From NCBI GenBank assembly GCA_029262175.1, contig JAJCZV010000028.1, positions 25,932 through 89,931 of the forward strand: a stretch of 64,000 bases of DNA, given 5' to 3'. This DNA comes from Gemmatimonadota bacterium. Its GTDB lineage: Bacteria; Gemmatimonadota; Gemmatimonadetes; Palauibacterales; Palauibacteraceae. Under the pieces are notes generated by a model. The model searched no databases. It saw nothing but the letters and a program-made list of their open reading frames with translations, and was not told the origin of the DNA. The translations under genes were made by a program, and so were the position numbers. Positions 38,669 to 47,619 of the stretch are shown here, one piece after another. Numbering within the stretch: position 1 is the stretch's first letter; every line of letters begins with the position of its first letter.

Positions 38669-39277
38669 ATGGTGGGGAGAGATCTGGTTACAGGTTGGGG
38701 CACGGCGCGAACTGCATTCGTTCGCTCGCTCGTTTTGGGGGCGATCGCGGGCGCAGTGTCGTTTGCCGGCGCCTCGGCGCAGATGCGCGAAGGACAGTTC
38801 ATCGCCGTCGGCCTCGGCGGCGGATTCGACCAGATCAGCTGCGAAGTGTGCGCGGGAACTCCCAAGTCCGGGCTCAGCGGCTTCGTCCGCTTCGGGGGCA
38901 CGGTGAGCGACCGGGTTCTTCTTGCCGCCGAATTCGATGCGTGGACCCGAGGGGACGAAGGCGTTCGCCAGATCCTCGGCTCGTTGACGGGTGTCGCTCT
39001 TTTGTACGCCGGTCCTGAAGCGCGGCTTCACTTCAAGGTCGGCGGCGGCGCGGTCGGGTATCGCGCCAGCGAGGACGGCAATGACCTGACCGCGCTCACG
39101 ATTGGGGTGACCGCAGGGCTGGGCTACGACTATCCGGTTTCGGAGACGCTCTCGCTTTCTCCCTATGCCAACCTCGTGGTCGCACCCTTTGCAACGCTCA
39201 ACGCTGACGGAAACCCCGCGGTGAGCGGGGCTACGCTCGCGATGCTTACCGGCGGGCTCTCATTGACGTGGCACTGA
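38669..39277 (+). CDS. outer-membrane beta-barrel protein
   Basis: ORF 38597..39277; MVGRDLVTGWGTARTAFVRSLVLGAIAGAVSFAGASAQ signal, alternating strands, terminal aromatic (SLTWH). Confidence 0.7.
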   Translation: MVGRDLVTGWGTARTAFVRSLVLGAIAGAVSFAGASAQMREGQFIAVGLGGGFDQISCEVCAGTPKSGLSGFVRFGGTVSDRVLLAAEFDAWTRGDEGVRQILGSLTGVALLYAGPEARLHFKVGGGAVGYRASEDGNDLTALTIGVTAGLGYDYPVSETLSLSPYANLVVAPFATLNADGNPAVSGATLAMLTGGLSLTWH

Positions 39278-39319
39278 GCGGACTTGTCGTCCGCTTTTCG
39301 TATCTGAGGAGGAGGAAGT

Positions 39320-40585
39320 ATGGGAATCTTGAATCGTGCGGCACGGAGCGCGCCGATCACGGCGCTGATGGCCGTGACGTTCACTTGGGCCTGCACAGAA
39401 TCATCGCCCTTTTCGCCACTCCAGGCACCGGTCCCGACCGGGGAGCTCAGCGTCGCGTATGCGCGCTGGACGCCGGGTCCGTTCGACACGTGCAGCCAGG
39501 CGATTCACGACTCGTACAACACGGTTGGCCCAGACGGGAAGCTGTACCCGACCTGGCACCCGGCGAACGACCCGGCCACCGGCTGTTCGTTCGGGCACGA
39601 GCACGGCACCGACCCGCGGGAATCCGCAATTTATGACCAGATCGGGGATCTTCCGTTTGGTCTGGCCAACGAACAGCTCGACACGTTCAACCCGGGTATG
39701 TCGCGGCATGAGGATCACGTGGGGCACAAAGTGGAGATCGGCAACGATCTTCCCATGAGCTTTGGGGGCCCGGCCGATGTGGTCTTCGAAGCCAAGTGTC
39801 ACTTCCTCATCAAGATGCACCAGGGCACACACTCCAAGGACGCCTTCACGAACAACATGCACGAGATCGCGTACCATGCTCGCTGCACGGATGGCTCTGG
39901 CGTCTCGATGACCTTCATGACGAACATCGGTGACGCCGGGTCCTTCACCGACGCGTGCTCGGGCAACGAGATTTTCGTGGGCACGCCGAGTCCGGCGACA
40001 TCACCCGATGGTGGCGGCCACCGTCGGATCCCGACCCGACAGTGCGTCGAAGAACGCATCTTGGTCGCCCCGGGTCAGAACTCGAGCTTCGGCAGTCTCC
40101 GCGAGAGTTGGCAGATTTCCGAGTCGTTGAGAACGGTCGACAACCACTCTCTCGTCTCGATCAACCCGTACTTCAACGTGCGGGAGCCGTCTCGTTTCTT
40201 CGATCCGGCGAAGCCGGACGTGACCGGGCGTCCCATGGACGTCTGTTACGAGCTGATGGGGAATCAGGCGGCGCGCGGCGGCACCTGCGATGAGGTCACG
40301 GGCGAGGGCACGATCCAGGGGATCGTGCACGATGACCCCCGCACCGGTTTCAAGGGCGCCGTTCGCGACTTCGACATCAATTCGTTCCGGATTCGCAACG
40401 ATGGCGGACCCGAGATCTGGTACACCGATCCGCTCGGCCACAACGGGCAGACCACCGAATTCCCTGGATCGATCCGGCAATTTATCGCTTCGATCGATAA
40501 CACTCGGGGTGGCGCAGATCTCCACGGTCCGCGAATCGGGAAAGAGAAGAATCACTCGGCGGCGTCGGTTCACCCGCCGAACTGA
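39320..40585 (+). CDS. secreted/lipoprotein of unknown function, His-rich
   Basis: Lipobox-like AVTFTWACTES; HEHGTDP, HEDHVGH, HQGTH, HEIAYH clusters. Confidence 0.75.
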   Translation: MGILNRAARSAPITALMAVTFTWACTESSPFSPLQAPVPTGELSVAYARWTPGPFDTCSQAIHDSYNTVGPDGKLYPTWHPANDPATGCSFGHEHGTDPRESAIYDQIGDLPFGLANEQLDTFNPGMSRHEDHVGHKVEIGNDLPMSFGGPADVVFEAKCHFLIKMHQGTHSKDAFTNNMHEIAYHARCTDGSGVSMTFMTNIGDAGSFTDACSGNEIFVGTPSPATSPDGGGHRRIPTRQCVEERILVAPGQNSSFGSLRESWQISESLRTVDNHSLVSINPYFNVREPSRFFDPAKPDVTGRPMDVCYELMGNQAARGGTCDEVTGEGTIQGIVHDDPRTGFKGAVRDFDINSFRIRNDGGPEIWYTDPLGHNGQTTEFPGSIRQFIASIDNTRGGADLHGPRIGKEKNHSAASVHPPN

Positions 40586-40662
40586 CCCGACGAAGTCGAA
40601 GGTGGCTCTTGCCAGGGCCGAACGGTTCCCGGGGCAAGCCCCGACAGGACCGTGAGTAGGAG

Positions 40663-40692
40663 AACGGCACCGTGCGAGCGGTGCCGTTTTTC
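40663..40692 (+). terminator. intrinsic terminator
   Basis: AACGGCACCG-TGCGAG-CGGTGCCGTTTTT. Confidence 0.85.
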
Positions 40693-40695
40693 GTT

Positions 40696-41631
40696 CTAGT
40701 ACGCCTCGAGGTCGCGACCGTAGACGAGCCGACCTTCGTAGCCTGCCGCGCGGACCTCGGCCAACACCTCATCAGCTGTCGCGCCCCAGGTAAGTTGGTG
40801 GTGCAGGACGAGAATCCCGGGCCGCGCCCGAGTCGCGATCTTCGCCAGTTCGACGGCGGAGGTGTGCGCTTGCGCGTGATAAAGCTGCCAAGGTCCCGGG
40901 CGGCCCCGAAACGTCCTCGCCGAATAGACCTCGTGCACGAGCACGTCGCAGCCATCGCAAAACTCGACGATCGCTTCGGTCGGCGCCGTGTCGCCCGAGA
41001 TGACGATCGAGCGGTCCGCCGTATCGAACCGATACCCGTAGGCCTCGGCCCAGCCCGTGTGAGGAACCGCAAACGCCGTCACTCGAACTCTGGCGTCTTC
41101 GAAAATCACGCCCGGGTCGATGTCGACGGCTTCGACGCGCCACCCATCGGCGGTGGACGGCTGGGCGCCGGTGAGGCGGTTCTCGATGTCGGCGCCCCAG
41201 GCCGCCGTGAGGTGTTGGGCCATATCCACCGTGCCGTCGGGTCCGAACAGCGCCAAAGGCACCTCCCGCTCGGCCACCCAGGAGGTGTGAATCAGATCCG
41301 GAAGCCCGATGGTGTGGTCGCTATGGAGGTGCGTCAGGAACACCTCGCGAAGGCGGGCGGCATCGAGCCCCTCGACTTCGTACCGAGCCGCCGCCTCCGC
41401 GGCTCTGCGCACGACCCCGGTGCCCGCATCCACGATGTACGCCCACCCATCGACCACCACGGCGGTAGCGGGGCCCGACGTCTCAGGATTCGCGTCGGGC
41501 GTGCCCGTCCCGAGCAGGATGACGTGGGTGCCGGATGACAGATCGCGCGGCGCACTGGAGGTCGGTTCGATAGACGCTCCGGTACAGGAGACCGTCGCCA
41601 GGACCGCGAGCCCCCACGTGCGCAGTTTCAT
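40696..41631 (-). CDS. MBL-fold metallo-hydrolase (RNase Z/arylsulfatase-like), secreted
   Basis: VILLGTGTPDANPE...VFLTHLHSDHTIGLPDLIHTSW...VISGDTAPTEAIVEFCDGCDVLVHEVY. Confidence 0.88.
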   Translation of the reverse strand: MKLRTWGLAVLATVSCTGASIEPTSSAPRDLSSGTHVILLGTGTPDANPETSGPATAVVVDGWAYIVDAGTGVVRRAAEAAARYEVEGLDAARLREVFLTHLHSDHTIGLPDLIHTSWVAEREVPLALFGPDGTVDMAQHLTAAWGADIENRLTGAQPSTADGWRVEAVDIDPGVIFEDARVRVTAFAVPHTGWAEAYGYRFDTADRSIVISGDTAPTEAIVEFCDGCDVLVHEVYSARTFRGRPGPWQLYHAQAHTSAVELAKIATRARPGILVLHHQLTWGATADEVLAEVRAAGYEGRLVYGRDLEAY

Positions 41632-41719
41632 GACGAAAGATGCGGTGCGTACTCGCGTCGTTCAACCGGCGAGCGGCCGGTCGCTTGACCGGGCGTGTCG
41701 GACGAGGCCTCTTGGGGCC

Positions 41720-41938
41720 ATGAGCGAATCGACGAAGCCTCAGAGGCGGCGTGGTGTGTACGCTGCCGTTGCCGTGTTCTACATCGCGTTGTTCGTCGCG
41801 TTGATCTGGCCCGTGTATCCTCGCTTCGCCACGATCGAGCCGCGGATTCTCGGGGTGCCCTTCACGCTCGCATATGTGGTCGGGGCGCTGACTCTCTCGT
41901 TCGTAGTGCTGCTCTGCCTGTACCTGTGGGAGCGCTGA
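41720..41938 (+). CDS. small membrane protein paired with SSS transporter (YhdT/DUF3311-like)
   Basis: MSESTKPQRRRGVYAAVAVFYIALFVALIWPVYPRFATIEPRILGVPFTLAYVVGALTLSFVVLLCLYLWER; TGATG overlap with the next gene. Confidence 0.8.
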   Translation: MSESTKPQRRRGVYAAVAVFYIALFVALIWPVYPRFATIEPRILGVPFTLAYVVGALTLSFVVLLCLYLWER

Positions 41939-43410
41939 TGCCGGCGTGGGTGATCGTATTTCTGGTGACGCTGGGCTACCTGTTTCTATCGCTCGCCATC
42001 GGTCTCGCCTCCGGTCGGCACCAGTCCGAGACGACGGAGGGCTACGTCGCGGGCGATCGTTCGCTCAACTTTCTCGTGCTCTACTTTATCATGGGCGCTT
42101 CGGTGTTCAGCGCGTTTGCCTTTCTTGGCGGGCCTGGGTGGTCCTATAGCCGCGGGGCGGCGGCGTTCTACATTCTCGCCTACGCGGCGGTCGGTCTGGT
42201 CCCCTGGTATTTCTTTGGGCCACGCGTGGCCGAACTCGGACGACGGTTCGGATACGTAACGCAGGCGGAGTTGTTTGGGCACCGGTTTGACAGCCGTGCG
42301 ATCCCCGCGATTCTCGCGGTGCTCTCGATCTTCGCGTTCGTCCCCTACCTCGTCATCCAGATGAAGGGCGCGGGTTACGTGTTCAGCGTCGTCACCGAGG
42401 GGCGCGTGCCGGAGTGGGCGGGCTCCGCGATCGCCTACGCCGTCGTGTTGATCTATGTGTTTCGAAGCGGCGTACTCGGCGTGGGCTGGACCAACACGTT
42501 CCAGGGCATCTTCATGATGGTCCTCGCCTGGGGCCTCGGTCTTTATCTACCCTACAAGCTCCATGGCGGCGTGGGGCCAATGTTCGATGCGATCGCTGCG
42601 GCCGCACCTGACATGCTGCGCGGACCCGGCCTTGGCGCCGATGGACAACCCTGGAGCTGGGGGGGCTACTCCAGTTCCGTCGCCATCTCCGCGCTGGGCT
42701 TCAGCGTATGGCCGCACTACTTCATGAAGATCTACACCGCTCGAGATCTCCCCACATTGAAGAAGACCGTCGTGTTCTATCCGACGTTCGCGCTCTTCTT
42801 GGTACCGATCATGTTTATCGGTTTTTCGGGGGTACTCGCTTTTCCCGGAGTCGTACCGGCCGACGCGATTCTTCCCACCATCGTCACGTCGGCGCAGATC
42901 GGACTCCCTCCACTGATCGTGGGTTTGTTTTGCGCCGGCGCATTGGCAGCCTCGATGTCGACGGGCGACGCGCTACTACATGCAGCGGGCTCGATCGCGA
43001 TCAAGGATTTCTGGGGAAACATCCAACCCGATTCGCTCAGTGATACGGAGCAACGGAAGTGGATTCGCACGCTGGTGGTCGTGGTTGGGGCGGTGTCCTA
43101 CCTGCTCAGCCTGATCCCAGGGCAAAGTCTCGTTGGACTCCTACTGCTCAGCTACGGTCCGATCGCCCAGATCTTTCCGCTCACGGTGGTGACGTTCCTG
43201 TGGCCGCGGGTGACCCGAGAGGGGGCCCTCTTCGGGTTGTTGACCGGCGGTGGCATCTGTCTGCTTCTCACCCTCGTCCCCGAACTGGCTTGGGGCGGGG
43301 TTCACGCCGGCATCTATGGCGTCGTCGGCAATACCCTTGTCATGGTCGTCGTCTCTCTACTGACGCCGCCGATGAAAGCCGAGCACCTGGAGCAATTCGC
43401 GACCAGCTGA
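41938..43410 (+). CDS. sodium:solute symporter (SSS family)
   Basis: MPAWVIVFLVTLGYLFLSLAIGLASGRHQSETTEGYVAGDRSLNFLVLYFIMGASVFSAFAFLGGPGWSYSRG...; start set by TGATG overlap. Confidence 0.92.
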   Translation: MPAWVIVFLVTLGYLFLSLAIGLASGRHQSETTEGYVAGDRSLNFLVLYFIMGASVFSAFAFLGGPGWSYSRGAAAFYILAYAAVGLVPWYFFGPRVAELGRRFGYVTQAELFGHRFDSRAIPAILAVLSIFAFVPYLVIQMKGAGYVFSVVTEGRVPEWAGSAIAYAVVLIYVFRSGVLGVGWTNTFQGIFMMVLAWGLGLYLPYKLHGGVGPMFDAIAAAAPDMLRGPGLGADGQPWSWGGYSSSVAISALGFSVWPHYFMKIYTARDLPTLKKTVVFYPTFALFLVPIMFIGFSGVLAFPGVVPADAILPTIVTSAQIGLPPLIVGLFCAGALAASMSTGDALLHAAGSIAIKDFWGNIQPDSLSDTEQRKWIRTLVVVVGAVSYLLSLIPGQSLVGLLLLSYGPIAQIFPLTVVTFLWPRVTREGALFGLLTGGGICLLLTLVPELAWGGVHAGIYGVVGNTLVMVVVSLLTPPMKAEHLEQFATS

Positions 43411-43428
43411 CCTCGACACCTGCGCGGA

Positions 43429-44604
43429 TTAGCCGCCGGCGGCGAAGGTCACGGCCCATTCGCGGGCCAGCGCCGTGTTTCCATGCAGGCCGCGCTCGAG
43501 TTCGGTGACCTGGATGTGTTCGTTGACCGTGTGAGCCAACCGATCATCGCCGGGCCCGAACCCGACCACGGTCATCCCGGCCTCCGCGAAGTGCCCACCA
43601 TCGGTCGCGAAATCCCAAACGCCGACGGGAGGCGCTGCCCCCAACGGGCCGGCGAGCACGGCCACGGCGGTCTGTACCGCCCGGTGGTCCGCCGGGAGCG
43701 AGAGGGCCGGATGTTCGGCCCCGTAGGTCATCTTCAGCCCGGCGTAGCTCGCCCGCTCTTCCTCGGGATTCAGTATGTCCCCGGTCGTGCCCTCGATCTC
43801 GCAGGATTTGAGCAAGGGAATCAGGACCTCCTTCAGGGCGTCTGCACCCTGCCCTCCTATGGTGCGACAATCCAGCGTTAGGTGGGCCTCTCCCGGGATG
43901 ACGTTTGCGCTCGTCTGATCAGTCCGGATCAGAGTCGGCGCGATCGTGCCGGTCCCGAGATTCGGGTCGTGCGGGTGGTCCATCCCCTCGAGCAGCGTCA
44001 GGAACCGCCCGAGAACCGTCAATGGGTTACGGCCGATATCCGTCATCGACGCATGGGCCATTCGGCCGCGAACACGAGCTTGTAGCTCGACTCGGCCGCG
44101 ATGACCACGTCGCACCTCGTTGCGACTGGGTTCGCCGACCATGATGAGATCGGCCTCCAGTGTCTCGGCCATATAGCGCGCGCCGAGACCTCCAACCTCC
44201 TCTTGCACGACGGCCGTCACGTACACATCGCCGGGGGGTCGATCGCCGTTGATCAGTGCGGCGATTCCATAGACCTGCGCGGCCAGCGGACCTTTGATGT
44301 CCACCGCGCCGCGACCCCAGATCACGCCGTCATGGAGTTCGCCTCCAAACGGATCGTGCGGCCAGTCGTTCGGGTCTCCGGCATCGACATGATCCAAGTG
44401 CGTATTGAACAAGATGGACGGGGCGTCCCCCGACCCTCGCACCAGGCCGATCACGTTGCCGGCCGCATCCGCGGAAACCTCGTCGTAGCCCAGCGACCGC
44501 ATCTCGGAGACCAGCAAAGCCGCGATATCCGCCTCCTGTCCCGGCATGGAACGCGTTCTGATGAGACGTTGGAGGAAGTCGACGCACGCGTCGGTTCTGG
44601 ACAT
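43429..44604 (-). CDS. M20-family metallopeptidase/deacylase (ArgE/DapE-like)
   Basis: ILFNTHLDHVDAGDPNDWPHDPFGGELHDGVIWGRGAVDIKGPLAAQVYG...VQEEVGGLGARYM... Confidence 0.92.
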   Translation of the reverse strand: MSRTDACVDFLQRLIRTRSMPGQEADIAALLVSEMRSLGYDEVSADAAGNVIGLVRGSGDAPSILFNTHLDHVDAGDPNDWPHDPFGGELHDGVIWGRGAVDIKGPLAAQVYGIAALINGDRPPGDVYVTAVVQEEVGGLGARYMAETLEADLIMVGEPSRNEVRRGHRGRVELQARVRGRMAHASMTDIGRNPLTVLGRFLTLLEGMDHPHDPNLGTGTIAPTLIRTDQTSANVIPGEAHLTLDCRTIGGQGADALKEVLIPLLKSCEIEGTTGDILNPEEERASYAGLKMTYGAEHPALSLPADHRAVQTAVAVLAGPLGAAPPVGVWDFATDGGHFAEAGMTVVGFGPGDDRLAHTVNEHIQVTELERGLHGNTALAREWAVTFAAGG

Positions 44605-44708
44605 CAACTGCTCCTTGGTTCTAGAGGTCGATCGTGGGAATAGGGGCCCGTACGGTGCCTTCGTAGCGTCGGCAGCCGTGCGACGGGTGGCACAACATAC
44701 CATCTTGG

Positions 44709-44726
44709 TTTTAGGGCGTCCTAAAA
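44709..44726. promoter_or_regulatory. candidate operator: perfect inverted repeat TTTTAGG-GCGT-CCTAAAA
   Basis: 7+4+7 palindrome in the divergent spacer between the M20 peptidase and Ser/Thr kinase genes. Confidence 0.45.
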
Positions 44727-44831
44727 CTCGAGTGGAGAGGGCCTCCTCGAACGCCCTCCGTCACTAGTCTATCTTGCTACCGTATTCATACCTATCGTTG
44801 TGTTTGCCAGTTTTTGGGGGAAAGCGGCGAA

Positions 44832-47558
44832 ATGACGGACGGTTCCGACAAAAAGGTAGGCCCAGAGGGGTCCGGGGCTGCCGGCCCTCCGGCCGGCGAG
44901 CCCGAAGCGAAGCCGTCGCCCGGGCAGTCTGGGCCGATCGGCACGATCGTCTCACACTACCGAATCGACGCCCACATCGGCCGGGGCGGCATGGGCGTCG
45001 TCTACAAGGCGTACGACCTAAAACTCAACCGCACCGTCGCCCTCAAGTTTCTTCCACCGTTCCTGAGCGGGGGCGAGAACGCACGCAAACGGTTCGTCGC
45101 GGAAGCACGAGCCGCCTCCGGCTTGGACCATCCCAACATCTGCACGATCTACGAAATCGGTGACGCCGAGCCCGGCGAAACCTTCATCGCCATGGCGTAC
45201 TACGAAGGTGAGACGCTCGGAGAAAAGATCGCAGCCGGATCGCTGAACGTCGATGAGGCGATCGACTATGCCATGCAGGTCGCTCGCGGACTCTCCAAAG
45301 CCCACGAGGCGGGAATCGTCCACCGGGATATCAAACCGGCCAACATCATCATCACGCCAGATGGGGTTGCCAAGATCCTCGACTTCGGCCTTTCGAAGGT
45401 CGAAGATCAACGGTTGACGCGCACGGGCGAACTGCTGGGGACGCTGCACTACATGAGTCCCGAGCAGGTGTCGGGCGAAGACGTCGATGCGCAGGCGGAC
45501 GTATGGGCCGTGGGCGCGATGCTATATGAGATGCTCACGGGGGGAAGCCCGTTCGACGCGGGGAACCAGGCGGCCGTCCTCTACTCGGTGATGCACAGCG
45601 AGGCGCCTTCCGTCAGCCTCACCAACCCCGCGGTTTCGAGCGGCATCGCTCGGATCGTCCATGTATGTCTCGAGAAGGACAAGGCGCAGCGGTTCGCGGA
45701 TGCTCAAGCGCTGGTCGATGCGCTCGAGGGAAGACAGGCGGCTCCGATGCAGGCGCCGTCTGGAGCCGTGATGCCTCCGCAGACACGCGGGATCGGATCC
45801 GTGCCGGTTCCGTCGTCCGAGCCCCAGCCGTCTCCTCACCGGGGCACGAGAGATCCATCGCGCAGGGCCTTCGCCAGTCGCGGCTGGATGGTGGCCGGTG
45901 CCGCCGGGGCGCTGGCGATCGTGCTGTTCTTTATCCCCGCCGTTCGCCAAGCGATCCAGGGGACCTTCTCGCCCGCGACGGCGCTCGCGCGCGCCTCCCG
46001 ACTCGTGGCGGTGATCCCGTCGGCGGGTGGCACAGAGGAGGATGAGATCATGACAGAGGGTCTAGCCCACGCGCTGACATGGGAGATGTCCCGACTCGTG
46101 ACGGGTGTCGATTCGCTCGTCGTCCTCTCGGCCACCGAGATTCTCAATCTCCCGGTTCGAACCATTGCCCGTATTCGCGAAGAGTACAACGTGACTCAGG
46201 TCATCACCGTCGCGATTGCCAGCTTCGGCCCTCCCCGCATCATCGTGACCCTGACGGATGCCAGCGATGGCGGAATGGTCGATCGGGTGGAGCTTCCCTT
46301 GCCGCGTGACAACTTCGAGGCCTTTCAGGAACAGCTGCCCTTGGCGTTGGCGAGCCTCATGGGACTAGATCCGCCTGAAACCGGCGCTCAGGTTCTTGCG
46401 GGTACGACCGCGGAAGCGTTCGATTATTATTCGCAGGGGCTCGGCTACCTACGGCGGTACGACGACGTGGCAAACCTCGACCACGCCGTCGATCTGTTCG
46501 AGAGCGCGTTGGATCAGGATTCGCTTTATGCCCCGGCTCATGCGGGACTGTGCGAGACGTACTTCGAACTGTTCCGGATCACATCAGAGGCCAGCTACGT
46601 GAGTCGCGCGGAGCCGCGTTGCGATGCGGCCGGAGAGCTTGGCCGTGATCTCGTCGAGGTGCTCGTTCCGGTGGCAAGCGCGCAACTGCAAGCCGGCGAG
46701 CCTGAGCGCGCACTACGAACACTGCGCGAGGCGCACGGCCGCGACTCGCTCAACGCGGAGGTGCACCGCTGGATGGGTCGCGTCAGGCTCGTGCAGGGCG
46801 AGACGGACGCGGCGCTCGAGTCGTTTGCCAAGGCGATCGAGATCAATCCTCGAAACGCGATCTACTACAACCACCGCGCCGAATTGCTCTCGTACTTGGG
46901 TCGTCACGAAGAGGCCAATGAGCATTTCACGGCGGCCCTTCGCCTTGCCCCGGACAACCTCAATGCGAAGATCGGACTGGCCGGTTCCTACGTATTCGAC
47001 AACCGCCTTGCCGAAGCGGACTCGCTGCTGCTGTCCTTGATGGGTAGAGGCGGCCATGCGCGGATCTTCAGCATCCTGGGCATGTCCTACTGGTGGCAGG
47101 CGCGATATGCGGACGCGATTGGCGTACTCGAGTCGGGTCTCGATCAATACCCGGGGGACATGTTCACCCTGCACTGGCTAGCCAACGCGCAGGCACAGAC
47201 GGGAGACACTGCGAGCGCACGGGAATCATGGCTCGAAATCGTGCGCCTCGTGACGCCGCTGCTCGCGGTGAATCCGTCGGACCAAGATCGCTTGACCACG
47301 CTGGCCGAGGCGCACGCGCATCTCCGCAACCAAGAGATGGCCCGGGGCCGTCTGGATCGACTGAGCGCTGAGCCGCTTCCATACAGCTATCACGTTTACA
47401 GCATTGGTCGCACGCACGAACTGTTGGGTGACCGAAATGAGGCACTGGGGAAGGTTCGGGAGGCTGTGGACCAGGGATTCAGTATCGAACTCGTGGAGCG
47501 CGATCCGTGGCTCGATGAGCTGCGGGCGGATCCCCGGTACCAAGAAATCATGAATTGA
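44832..47558 (+). CDS. Ser/Thr protein kinase with C-terminal TolB-like/TPR region
   Basis: VSHYRIDAHIGRGGMGVVYKAYDLKLNRTVALKFL...GIVHRDIKPANIIITPDGVAKILDFGLSK...GTLHYMSPEQVSGEDVDAQADVWAVGAMLYEMLTG; TM AGALAIVLFFIPAV; TPR-like repeats to the C-terminus. Confidence 0.93.
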   Translation: MTDGSDKKVGPEGSGAAGPPAGEPEAKPSPGQSGPIGTIVSHYRIDAHIGRGGMGVVYKAYDLKLNRTVALKFLPPFLSGGENARKRFVAEARAASGLDHPNICTIYEIGDAEPGETFIAMAYYEGETLGEKIAAGSLNVDEAIDYAMQVARGLSKAHEAGIVHRDIKPANIIITPDGVAKILDFGLSKVEDQRLTRTGELLGTLHYMSPEQVSGEDVDAQADVWAVGAMLYEMLTGGSPFDAGNQAAVLYSVMHSEAPSVSLTNPAVSSGIARIVHVCLEKDKAQRFADAQALVDALEGRQAAPMQAPSGAVMPPQTRGIGSVPVPSSEPQPSPHRGTRDPSRRAFASRGWMVAGAAGALAIVLFFIPAVRQAIQGTFSPATALARASRLVAVIPSAGGTEEDEIMTEGLAHALTWEMSRLVTGVDSLVVLSATEILNLPVRTIARIREEYNVTQVITVAIASFGPPRIIVTLTDASDGGMVDRVELPLPRDNFEAFQEQLPLALASLMGLDPPETGAQVLAGTTAEAFDYYSQGLGYLRRYDDVANLDHAVDLFESALDQDSLYAPAHAGLCETYFELFRITSEASYVSRAEPRCDAAGELGRDLVEVLVPVASAQLQAGEPERALRTLREAHGRDSLNAEVHRWMGRVRLVQGETDAALESFAKAIEINPRNAIYYNHRAELLSYLGRHEEANEHFTAALRLAPDNLNAKIGLAGSYVFDNRLAEADSLLLSLMGRGGHARIFSILGMSYWWQARYADAIGVLESGLDQYPGDMFTLHWLANAQAQTGDTASARESWLEIVRLVTPLLAVNPSDQDRLTTLAEAHAHLRNQEMARGRLDRLSAEPLPYSYHVYSIGRTHELLGDRNEALGKVREAVDQGFSIELVERDPWLDELRADPRYQEIMN

Positions 47559-47619
47559 GTTCTCGGTTGATGCGCACTCAGCGCCGTCCGAGCGACGTTC
47601 ACTCTCGAGGAGCAGCGAA

